Assembly (NCBI GenBank): GCA_902729315.2
Contig: LR746273.1
Location: forward strand, 191,001 to 255,000
Length of the DNA: 64,000 nt
Direction: 5' to 3'
Source: Spirodela intermedia
Taxonomy: Eukaryota > Streptophyta > Magnoliopsida > Alismatales > Araceae
This document shows positions 45,023-55,387 of this stretch, in pieces. Each line of letters starts with the position of its first letter. Positions within the stretch are counted from its first letter, which is position 1. A program made the position numbers and the translations under genes. Below the pieces are notes generated by a model. It did no database searches. It saw only the letters and a program-made list of their open reading frames with translations, and was not told where the DNA came from.

Positions 45023-48000
45023 ATGAAGACACATGAACGTGCAGCAAATATCGCTCTTGCAGGTAATTTCTCTATGATGTGTGCATTATCAGCAAGGTCT
45101 ACTAAATCTTGTGTTGAATATTTGTTGTCTTTTGTGATTTCTCTCATTAGCACGTAATTAGAAGCCTCTTCCTTTTAAGAAAATTTTTCATTGGTAGGTG
45201 TCCTTGCTGATGAACACTACATTTAATACACGAATGTTTGCCAAAAAATGCAGTTATAATCTAATTAGAAATTCTTGGTTGTTCATCATTTTACACCATA
45301 AAATAGATAAATTGTGTGCTTTCACATTTCTGTTAGCTTTACTTTGTTGCATGAGTTGGTGCACACTTTACTATATACACTTTGGTCCTTCATCTTCATG
45401 TGGCAGATGAAACAGAATGAGCTTTTTTCCTAATGAATCTTTTTGATTCTTTATCAATTTTGGCGCATTTTCTACCAGATTTTTTTTCCAACTCGAACCA
45501 CTTTAGTTATGAATTTATGTTATCTCCACGAACTGGATGAAATTCGGATTAATGCCAGAGCGTGCAAAGTTTTAAGGGGAAACTATTCAACATGAGAATC
45601 TGAAAAATATGAGAAATCAGTATTTTTTTCGAACTCAATAGTTGATATTTGTAGAAGCCAGACTTCTATAGGAAGGAGACATGCGAAGGTTTTAGATTGG
45701 CTATATTTTCTTGTACCAGCGTGTATTTTTTTATTCAATAGTGAACTATATCTTTTATCTATTTTGGGGAAGGAACAACTGGGATTTCGATAGGATGTGC
45801 ATTCTATTTCTTTTATTTTCCCCAATACTTGCTGCTTCTCATAGTGGTATTGTTCCGTTTGTGAAATGACAAAAATCTTCAATGACAAAAAATAGGAGAA
45901 TGATCTTTTGTGGTGGGCTTATGGCAGCTTCTCCTACTGTGTCATATTTCTTGCCTATGAAATGTTTGCTTGACGAACTTGCAGGTCTCGTTTTGGCTCC
46001 GCTGATTGTGAAGGTAGAACCTAATGTGAATGTGATCTTAACGGCATGCCTGACTGTTTACGTAGGATGCTACCGCTCTGTCAAGCCAACACTTCCTTCA
46101 GTAAGAATACCTTTCCTTGTTAAGCTTTACATTATTAGAAATACTTTGTTTACATGAACCTGTTTGTGGACATTCTGCTGCATGATTGATTACTCCGTGT
46201 TTTGTGCAGGAGACAATGTCAAAGGAACATGCAATGCGCTTTCCTTTGGTCGGAAGTGCAATGCTGTTGTCCCTGTTTTTACTTTTCAAGTTTCTCTCAA
46301 AAGACTTGGTTAATGCAGTGTTAACATGCTACTTCTTCGTTCTAGGGATCATAGCTCTATCGTAAGTTTTTTGTTTGGAACCATTATTCATTGTTTATAT
46401 TATCATTTTTTTTGACTGCTTTGCAGTCTCATTAGCTCCTGGATTTTGCAGTGCTACATTGTTACCTGCCATTAAGCGTTTCCTACCAGAAACTTGGAAT
46501 GAAGGCCTCATTATTTGGCGTATGCCATATTTTCACAGTATGTGCTATTTTTTATGTAACTCTCATATTTATTTGAGATCATATCAAGTACTATTTGTTT
46601 GTTTAATTGCTACGGAAGGTAGGGCTAGATGATTAGATAAGATGAAAGAGAAAAGCTGAATCTGTTAATATCAAGCTAACTGGATTCATGTTAAAGATGT
46701 AACCTGGCTAGTGTGCTTCAGAGATCAAAATGCCTCACTGTTCATGGACCATTGTAATAAAACTTTCATGTCGCCTTTGTCCAGACAAATAAAACATGAA
46801 CTTCCGTTTTTTTATGTAATTTGTGGAGTAGATTCTCCAAAGTTGATTACATCTTTTATTTTCTCATCTGGGAGCTGTTTTGATTCTTTTAAAATAGTTG
46901 ACAGGAAAGAGAATATAGTTTGTATTTTTTCGAGGTCCTTTCACTGTGCCACCTACATTTACCTTTGGCCAGATGGGCTTAATGCGTACATGGATGGGAA
47001 ATTCTATGTATAACTCGGGATAAGTGAGAATTAATCGTTATTCTGATTAGCAGAAGAGGAGAGTTCTAAAATGATATAAAATGGAAAGCATAGGCAAGTA
47101 CTACCGGAGGACACATTGAATATCCGTGAAGGATAATGTGTGCGGCCTTTTATTCAACTGCTATATGAAACAGAATTTGTCTTCCGGGGGAGTTCTCATT
47201 ACACTAGATGACAGAATTTTCACTTCTTCTGTTTCCTGAATAAGTTTGACTCTAAGATCTGCAGCTTATTTTCACTCTAAAATGCCCAAGCTTCTTATAT
47301 GATATGTCATTATAAACTCTTGAAGGCCCTCTACGAATAGGCAATCTTAAATGCGTTGTTTGTTTCTCTACTCTTGACTAATATTCCTCAACTAATTTTT
47401 TCAGCTATTTCGGTCGAGTTCACTAAATCTCAGATCGTGGCAGCGATACCTGGGACATTTTTCTGCATCTGGTATGCTTCAAAGAAGCATTGGTTAGCGA
47501 ACAATATTTTGGGGATTGCTTTCTGCATTCAGGTTATCTTTTCAATGACAGAAAGCAAAATTTATCATTTGTTTCTTTAATTCTTTTAAGGTGATTTTTT
47601 TTTTTTTGTTGATATTTTAAGACTTCATTTTTCTTTCTGACCTTCTCCTTTTATCTCACATTTATTGTGATTCCTTGATTTGTACATTTGCCATCTCTTA
47701 AGCAACTCATCTTCTTTTGGATACCCAATTCTGGTTTAGGTAGTTTGACTCTGGAGTATGGTGTTTTCTACGAATATTATTGTTTTTTTTGCTTTATAAA
47801 ACATCTGTTGTCTCGTTCATGACAGCGTGTTTCATGCCCTTACATAAGCATGTAAGGGATTATGTATTTGGAATGTATCAACTAGCTCCATATACTATTT
47901 TTACTATTTTTCTCGATTAGAACCCATCCGTCTGAGGGGCACTTGGGGAACTGTGGCTGACCTTCATCATTGGCTTTCTCATCTGGAGCCAGTCAGTTGG

Positions 48001-51000
48001 ATATGATTAGTTGACTAGGCGGGATGACTTCCCAGCACCTAGGGTGTAAGATTCAGTTATTATCTATTCAGGTTTGAGTTGAGTCAGTCGTTTTGTACTA
48101 TGCTGAAATCTGACCTTTGGTATTATAGATGATCTGTAAATATCCAATATTCCATTTCAAGAAGGTTCCTAGTGAATGAGGGAGGACCTTTGAGGGCTTG
48201 GTCTAAAGGGTCCTCTCTTATGGTTGATATTATATTCAAACATATTACCTTTGATGTCAGCCTCTTTCTTATCACTCTTCAAGGGAACACGCCAGAAGTT
48301 TCTGCTACTGTGTCTTGCATTATGGGTGAAATTTTGTGCAAAATCATACACTTGATGTAGTGCCCATTTTAGAATTCGTAAACTAGCATGCCAAAAGCTG
48401 AACACTCATAACAAGCTTTCATATTTTTTTACAGGGAATAGAAATGCTGTCTCTGGGATCATTCAAGACGGGTGCTATCCTCTTGGTAAGAATAAGAATA
48501 TGCAGGGACCTTTTTTTTTCCGGTACATGATATCTATCACTTGGTGGTGATGTGTCGCAACATGGTTGTGCAAAAATATTTGGGATCATTCTGGTTCTGC
48601 ATAATTTAAGTTCGAGTAAATTTTCTTTCATTTTTTATCGGTTCCTCTGTAGATTTATATGGTGATTTTTTTTTTTCTAATCTGTGTTATTGGGCTCAAC
48701 TGACTTTTGATGAGGCACTTCGAAATGAAATTGGCTTTCACATTGATCTTAAAATATTGCTAAAACTGATTCCGTTATGGAAAAGTAAACGACGCACATT
48801 CAATCCACGTCACTTGTAAGGACCAATTATATGTCAGAATAGATGAATATGAGTTTATAATGTTTGATGCTTCGAGACCTCGTCTTTGATTGGCTTTTAT
48901 CCTTTTCCCGAAAACCTACACTTTTTGACTCGTGTATTTGCAGGTGGGACTTTTCTTCTATGATATCTTCTGGGTGTTTTTTACTCCAGTGATGGTTAGC
49001 GTTGCAAAATCTTTTGATGCCCCCATTAAGGTTTGCCTTATATGCACTTAACCGAGTCCACCAGTCTATGATTTTAGTCCGAGTCTCCATCATTTTATTT
49101 CCAGATGCATTTAGTGGGTTGCCGTTTTTCAATCTAGATCTTGGTTTTTTTTGTGTAGCTCTTATTTCCAACTTCGGATGCTGCACGGCCATTCTCTATG
49201 CTTGGCCTTGGGGATATCGTAATACCTGGTATGATTTCTGATCCCTAATTTCTGCTTATCAGTTTAATAAGTTTCATCTTATTGGTCTTGGTCGTCTCCT
49301 CTCTATATGAAAGGTGTTTTGTTAGTAAAGACTGATAGCTTATTATACGTTTTGCCTTTTTTAAGACCTGACAACCTCCAACGCACATTCAGTTGTTGTA
49401 ACGTGTTTGTTTTATATAATGGCATTATATAAAGAACTCTGCACAAATCCCATATGAAAGTTGGTCTTGGCCCAAAGGAATTTGTATACATTAGAGTGAA
49501 ACTTTCGAGATATGTACTGAGCGGGGATACCTTTCAACTGCTTCACAAAAAAACCGTAGAATTGAGTTTCTAATGTCATTGTGATGTCTAATTTAATAGT
49601 ATTTTGCTAGGATTGAGAAGGAAATGATATTTTTTTAAAGACGCTGACTGTTTTGTTAAGACATATTTAGTCTTTGGGGCTTTTACCTAAGAGGCGGTGG
49701 TTTCTGCAAAAATGTGCTCTGGTACGAGCCAACTTTTATACATTGGACTTATGAAAAGGCCATATCAATTGCTACACTTTGGGAGTTTTTTCAAAAAGAA
49801 ATTGAAACATGCTGAAAATCAGTTGGTGCTGAATTAGGAGTGGATACGACTGTTCAGGGTGTAAGTACGGGGATGGACGTTATTGGGTGCCTATTTTTTA
49901 TCTCTGGTTAAATGGCCTAGGTAAACTGTCTTGAGCTGCTTGCCAATTAATAATACGAAGTAACTGATGGATATAAATCCTTGGTCAACATTGCTGATGA
50001 TAAATTTCTAATGTTGATTCATGGTGCTATATTATGTCCCTGCCTTGTTTATAGTATTGTATATTTGATTTCATTTATGTAGTTTTCGATATCTAGTCTC
50101 TTCTAAGAGAAATGATAAAAGTGGAAGTATCAACAAGCACAACTTGCTTTCAGACTGATTGTGCATTTTCTGCTGCTATAGGTATTTTTGTGGCGCTGGC
50201 ATTGCGTTTTGATGTTTCTAGAGGAAAGGACAGTCGTTACTTCAGTAGTGCTTTTCTTGGTTACACAGTGGGTTTGGTCCTTACGATTGTTGTGATGAAC
50301 TGGTTTCAAGCTGCGCAGGTAAAAATCGTAAATGGGCCTATTGTTATGATCAATCCTCTTAAGATACTCCTTTGTTAATGTGATGGATTTCTCCTGCAGC
50401 CTGCACTTTTATACATTGTGCCTGGTGTCATCGGATTTGTGGCTACTCATTCTCTATGGAAAGGGGAAGTGAAACCGGTATGTCTTTTTATTGATTAAAG
50501 AGTTTTTTTCATGTGGCTTTTTGGTTCTAGATTTTTACTTTCTGAGAGGCGTTTATATTACCTTGTTAAAGGGATTGGCATGTGCATTAAAAATACAAGA
50601 AAGAAATTAGGCCGCTGAGATCGATTGCTCATTAATTAGACGAAGAATCAGATTGAAGTACTCACCTTCAATTACAAATCTTTCTGATAAGATTTTTAAG
50701 TGGATTTTGACTTTGCTAATTTGTTCCCTAACACATGTACCTGGAAACCACCAGTTTTATTTACGCGCATGGTACATTTTTGATATTGAAGATGTTTTTA
50801 GTCATAAAGTTTTTTTCAGTGTCATCTCCTAGGTGTTCATTCATATGTTTTTCTCTGTTGTTTTTAGGTCAGTTAGTGCGTTTATGATGGCCTCGAGTTT
50901 CGTATTTTCTAACTTTGATGACAGTTTCTGTTGTTCTTTTGTCCGCGCTTCTTCAGAGCTTTACTGTGGTCCATCCATCGTACATACCAAAAGTTTTAAA

Positions 51001-52529
51001 TTCTAAAATGAAGGATTAATGGGATATTCTATTGTTTCAAAACAGTTTAATGTCCCCCAAGATGCTCAGCTTTTGTCTTTTCTGCTGATGACGTGGTCTT
51101 CAGTTGTCTGGAATTTTGGTATTTCTCAGCTGCAATTGGCATCGTTCCTGGCATTTCATTTTTCTTGAGCTGCGATCTGTGTTTTGGCATTTTATGATTC
51201 GATTGTCTGAACAGCATCTGGTCCTCTTATATCCTTTCTCTTCGTTTTTTTATCCTACATTTCTCAGATAATTTTTCTTGTCATAATCATGGTTAAAACT
51301 CTGCTGACGTGAACAAATCGTAAGTAAGCATTGAATTTGCCTTCTTGGCTTACGATCGCTTCATAAAATTCCTTTTTGGAGCTTCAACTGCCTAACCCCG
51401 GGACACTCTAACGTAAGAGGCAGTTTGTCATCGTCGTTGAGTAAGACAGTCGACTCAGAAAGACATGTAGGTCGGATAGAGTATGGTGATTCGGTACATA
51501 CGCGTGGGAATCTTTCAAATCCAAGGGTTTTGGTTGCTCACTGACGTTTGAGATTACACTGCTTGGGACGTGCTTGGTTGGGGGTTTCTGGGGAGCTATT
51601 TAATCAGGTTTGGAACCCCATTGCAGTCATGTGGGCGACTTCATCGGCTGTTGTCCGTACTATTTCAATGTGATGGCCTGAACTGTAACTCCTTTTCTTT
51701 TAAACACCAACAAGAGCCATCTTCCATTTGGTGCTCAAACGGCAAGGCATGTGGAAATCAACAATCATGAGTTATCACATCATTCCTCTTATGAAAGCCG
51801 TCATCCATTGGCGTGTTCAACAGCATGTGGAAGTAACATGAACAACAACATGAGTGTTATCACATCATTTCTCTCATGAAAACTGTCCTCCGGGTACGAT
51901 GCATCTTTATCGCATCCGGAATTTGTGGCCCCATTGGTCGCAGATTGTTGCTGTGTTATCGCATGCTAGTGTTTTCACTAGTCCCAATAAGAATGCCTCT
52001 GTAATAGTTCCAATCTTTATTGCCATAAACATGATTAAACTGTTGATATTTGAGCCTCTAGTTTTCTATTTGATTTTATTTTTTTATTTTTTGCTAAGTT
52101 TAGCGTAATTTCTGGACTCTGATGCATCATGCCTTCTCCATAGCTGTCGGCAGTTACCTTACCTTACACACTGTGAATGTGGTTCACAAAGAGTTGCGTC
52201 TATTTTTTGTGGGCACCACGCATTTTGGAATTTGGTGTTAGAATATGCATGCTGCTATTATTATTCAACGTTCCATGATTCGTGTGTATCCTGCTACTTG
52301 GTGTGTAGTCGCAGTAGGGATGGAACAGATGGGCCACTTTCACAGGCGCCTTTCAGTCAGTTTTTTTAGTTTGCTAGCCATCTGAAGATATATATATATC
52401 TGTTGCCACACAGCTCAGTAAATTGCTACAGGCTGAATATAATATATGTTTGCACACTGCTGTTTGGCGTTTGTTTCGTCCTGCAAGCCTTCTCGTCATC
52501 TGTTCTGGCTGAATGATAATAATAATCAT

Positions 52530-52560
<31 letters not shown>

Positions 52561-52727
52561 GTAATGATGATGATGATGATGTCCATCTTATAGCTTCTTA
52601 TGGAGTGATCTTGGTGCCCTGCTTGTAGCTGTTGGAGTACGACGAGTCGAAGGAGGAGGAGTCGAGTAGCAGTGCGCAACAGGAGAAGGGAGAAGGGGGG
52701 GAAGACGACAGCAAGAAAGAGGATTGA
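45023..52727 (+). CDS. SPP: Signal peptide peptidase (intramembrane aspartyl protease)
   Basis: Eleven coding exons: 45023-45062, 45985-46100, 46210-46361, 46452-46537, 47405-47532, 48435-48485, 48944-49030, 49159-49228, 50182-50318, 50400-50477 and 52629-52727. They total 1,044 nt, or 347 residues, in perfect phase. The protein follows Arabidopsis SPP (At2g03120) almost throughout. It has the catalytic motifs YD (D198 in FFYDIFWVFF) and GLGD (D239 in MLGLGDIVIPG), and the PAL motif at 290-292 (QPALLYIVPG). SPP is a nine-span ER protease that cuts leftover signal peptides within the membrane and is essential for pollen in Arabidopsis. The acidic C-terminus ends KKED, a KKxx ER-retrieval signal. 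The last intron is 2,151 nt, by far the longest. Confidence 0.96.
51716..51882. repeat. Degenerate tandem duplication in the SPP intron
   Basis: Units 51716-51797 and 51798-51882 share CATTTGG/CATTGGC, GCATGTGGAA, AACATGAG and TTATCACATCATT in the same order. Confidence 0.65.
52516..52582. repeat. (ATA)n and (GAT)n trinucleotide tract
   Basis: An AAT/ATA repeat passes into GATGATG repeats; seen directly. Confidence 0.95.
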
Positions 52728-52872
52728 CTGGCTCTCGCGTCTCACCTGACATCCAGGGAACGCCTCTCATAGCGAGAATTTAACACTTGTCATACGTATA
52801 AACTCGTCTTTTCATTACTGGATAGGATATCACATCAGATATTTCTTTCGAGTGGGTAGAATCGGAAACGCC

Positions 52873-52873
<1 letters not shown>

Positions 52874-52905
<32 letters not shown>
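52874..52905. repeat. (GA)n microsatellite
   Basis: A perfect dinucleotide run. Confidence 0.95.
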
Positions 52906-52907
<2 letters not shown>

Positions 52908-53829
52908 TTATGGGGTGGGTAATAAACGAGCTTATGATAGTTAACCCTCTGATGTGTCCCCTCAGTTTAAACAATTTCACTGATAGTTGAAAACAGCACA
53001 TCCCTACTCCGCTATTCTTGGATATGTATGTGAATTGGGCACATCCCTACTCAACCATATGTGACTACTGACTGACAGGAGACTCATCGTCTGCTGCGCA
53101 ATCTCTGATGCCGATGCACTTTCTTAGCTAGTAAACGATGAGACGACAGGCGGGTTGTCTTCCCAATGGCAGACAGATGATGGCCGAACCAAAGCGTCTG
53201 AGCCCCAGGCTGGAGCATTGGGCTTATGGGTAGGACGTTATTTTCTTCCTAACCTCAGTTTATACACCCAAGGCCCACCACAAGGGCACTTTATCTCTCT
53301 AACCACGTTATATCCAGAGGCACATATTATTTTTAAGTTGCTTTTAATTAAACTCTGGTGGGACGTTGATTTTCAGAATCATAATATGATGGATACCCCA
53401 GAATTCTGCCTTTCATTTCTTTGTGATTTCATCCCACGAATAATTTGTTCTATTCTTTTTTGAGCCAATTATTCTAGTGAATGTGGAAAAATAAATAACA
53501 CGAGATGGGTATTATATCTTGGTTAGGTTAGGCGTGTAAAGTTTACAAAGGCAGGCCAGGTTAAAGACCACTTCTCCTTCTTCTAGAGGCTTAGGAACAA
53601 TGCAGACGTTTGCTTCTCCCAAATGTGGCTCACGGGTGGGTTTGAGTGCCAAACTCCAGGACCCATGTGACGCATTAGCCCTGAACTGCGAGGCAAAAGA
53701 TTCCTGTAGAGAATGTGTTGCCTAGTGAATGAGGTTTCGTTGCATGAAAGATCAAAGATATCTGATCTTATAGCGAAAACCTTGGAGCAGCTACGGTGCA
53801 GGAGGAGATCTGGGTCTGCTCTGTTGGTC

Positions 53830-53831
<2 letters not shown>

Positions 53832-53864
<33 letters not shown>
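53832..53864. repeat. (CT)n microsatellite
   Basis: A perfect dinucleotide run. Confidence 0.95.
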
Positions 53865-53866
<2 letters not shown>

Positions 53867-54190
53867 ACGATGAGGTGGGGAAGTCTCACTGAGACGGCCG
53901 TCCAGAACTCTCCGGATCATAATGTCGACGCCGTCGGGTAGTATCAGAAGGAGGAAGCGTTTGGCACGAACACCTTCTTGTCTCATGAATCCCCTGAGTC
54001 GGTATTTCTTGTAAACACCTTCCTCATATGATGATGCCTCCGGACTCACCCACCCCTCCTCTTCCTCTTCTTCCGGGCCACGCATGAAACTTGCCTGGAG
54101 ATTACTCAGGTGTTATCTCCTATGTGTGCATTCACATGTTTTTCTCTGCTGTTTTCTCTCCTATTTTTTTCTTGGGTGTGCCGGGTCTAC

Positions 54191-54342
54191 CTAGACACAG
54201 AAGAGAGAGATTTCATAGCTCCCTACAAGTGCAAGGGGACCTCCAAGTTCGTCCACCGGGAGTGCTTCCACCATGGGTGATCTGTCAAGGAAGGGTTCGC
54301 CCTTGGACACTGTACTTTTCCTTTACACTCTCGACGTGAGGT
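54191..54342 (+). pseudogene. Broken RING-CH (MARCH-type E3 ligase) exon
   Basis: Frame 1 of this stretch reads LDTEERDFIAP, then KCKGTSKFVHREC, a stop (TGA, 54278-54280) and SVKEGFALGHCTF. This follows the RING-CH finger of plant MARCH-like E3 ligases (DFIAPCxCKGTSKYVHRECLDHWRxVKEGFAFxHCTTC). Several zinc ligands are lost: the first CxxC is absent, a Cys is Tyr, and the last CxxC is disrupted. A Trp/Arg pair has become Gly/stop. The sequence then runs into a (TG)n(AG)n tract. It is therefore a non-functional fragment, perhaps captured by a transposon or left from a duplicated gene. Confidence 0.65.
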
Positions 54343-54343
54343 T

Positions 54344-54392
<49 letters not shown>
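54342..54392. repeat. (TG)n-(AG)n compound microsatellite
   Basis: A TG run to about 54368 followed directly by an AG run. Confidence 0.95.
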
Positions 54393-54393
<1 letters not shown>

Positions 54394-55010
54394 CGAGTGC
54401 GTTTCCTGTCTTATCCCTTCGTCTCTTTTGGCCATTTCCTAAATTTTAGTTAACGGCTAGCCTTGTTTGACCAAGGCCATAGTAACATGAATTCACCGCC
54501 GGGTTTTTTACCGGGATCTCTTTTAATGCGGGAATGGCCGGGGAGGAGTGGGGGCCGGCGACCGCCTCTGGAAGGGAAACTCGACATGCTCCAGGTCACG
54601 GGCATTGTCGTCTAGGGATGACTTCGACGAGGAAGAATCGGAGGATCAAGTTAGTTGGGAGAAGGAAGAAGATGGAGAGTCCTCATCCATCTCCTGCATC
54701 TTTCCCTGTATTTTAGGATATCTAGTTGACTTTTAAGCTAGATTGGGAGAAAATCCTGGCATACTAAATCTACACGTTCTCTCTCTCTCTCTCTCCCCAC
54801 ATCCATCATTGATACTTCCGGACGTTGAATGGAGATCCAAATCCAGAGAGTTTTAATGTTGAGGATTTGCTCTCACTCGGAAACAAATACAAAATCCGGA
54901 GCATTGGTTCCTTTGGATTCACTTGCTCAAACAGGGAAAGATATCCATAAAATAAATAAAATATGACTATAAATAAAGAAGATGAATCCAAATCCAAAGT
55001 GACGATTATC
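54393..55010. other. Intergenic stretch upstream of cysteine-rich peptide gene 2
   Basis: No supported gene. Two overlapping short frames from 54534 and 54548 are unrecognised. A CT run lies at about 54779-54795. Confidence 0.45.
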
Positions 55011-55018
55011 TATAAATA
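55011..55018 (+). promoter_or_regulatory. TATA box of cysteine-rich peptide gene 2
   Basis: TATAAATA about 75 nt upstream of the start codon at 55093. Confidence 0.6.
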
Positions 55019-55092
55019 TGACTATTCATGGCAACCCAGTCACAGAGAGTAGCAAGAAGCCCAGTTGTCGAGTTTTCTTTCTTCTTGCCACC

Positions 55093-55387
55093 ATGAAGCT
55101 CTTCGCTGTGCTCGTCCTCCTGGCCTTCATCTCATCTCCCGGTACGAGTTCACGTTCTGCTTGGAATATCATCAAACATGATCAGCATTACCTGTTCTTA
55201 TTGTTTTCGCTCATGGTTACATGCAGTGGCTCAGGCGGAGCCGACGTGCACCCCGGGAGTCAAGTGCTTCGCTTCACCGGGGACGTGCGCCTCCGTCGAC
55301 TGCGCCAGTGTTTGCGGCAACTACGTTCCCGGAGGCGCTCACCGCGCTTGCTGCACATCCGCTGGCAGATGCTGCTGTCTGAACTAG
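55093..55387 (+). CDS. Small secreted cysteine-rich peptide 2 (ten cysteines)
   Basis: Two exons, 55093-55141 and 55227-55387, with an 85-nt phase-1 GT-AG intron; 69 residues. Exon 1 encodes the signal peptide MKLFAVLVLLAFISSPG, and the intron falls at the same codon position as in the gene at 30732-31068. The mature part (about 50 residues, starting near AQAEPTC) has cysteines spaced C-x5-C-x6-C-x4-C-x3-C-x11-CC-x5-CCC and ends CCCLN. All ten cysteines align with those of the other gene; most other residues differ. ATG 55093 was chosen for its context (GCCACCATG) and the signal peptide; an upstream ATG at 55018 is in another frame. A frame beginning at 55178 inside the intron is artefactual. 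Function is unknown. A disulphide-stabilised apoplastic peptide is inferred. Confidence 0.8.

Larger units (their letters stand above)
50478..52628 (+). other. Last intron of SPP with internal duplication
   Basis: This AT-rich 2.15-kb intron includes a degenerate tandem duplication at 51716-51882 (two units of about 82-85 nt sharing GTGTTATCACATCATTxCTCT and GCATGTGGAA). It also has an (ATA)n/(GAT)n tract at 52516-52582, just before the terminal exon. At about 50817-50866 it carries a 50-nt segment similar to one at 54107-54157. Confidence 0.7.
52728..54190. other. Intergenic stretch downstream of SPP
   Basis: Contains (GA)n at 52874-52905 and (CT)n at 53832-53864. Minus-strand open frames at 53583-53831 and 53828-54085 look less random than most (the second is acidic, then has LLLILPDGVDIMIRRVLDG), but I cannot assign them to a family. 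Confidence 0.45.

Noticed and set aside
54534..54736. Two overlapping short frames as a gene downstream of the RING-CH relic
   Set aside because: Neither matches the membrane-spanning C-terminus of RING-CH proteins, and no splice links them to the relic.
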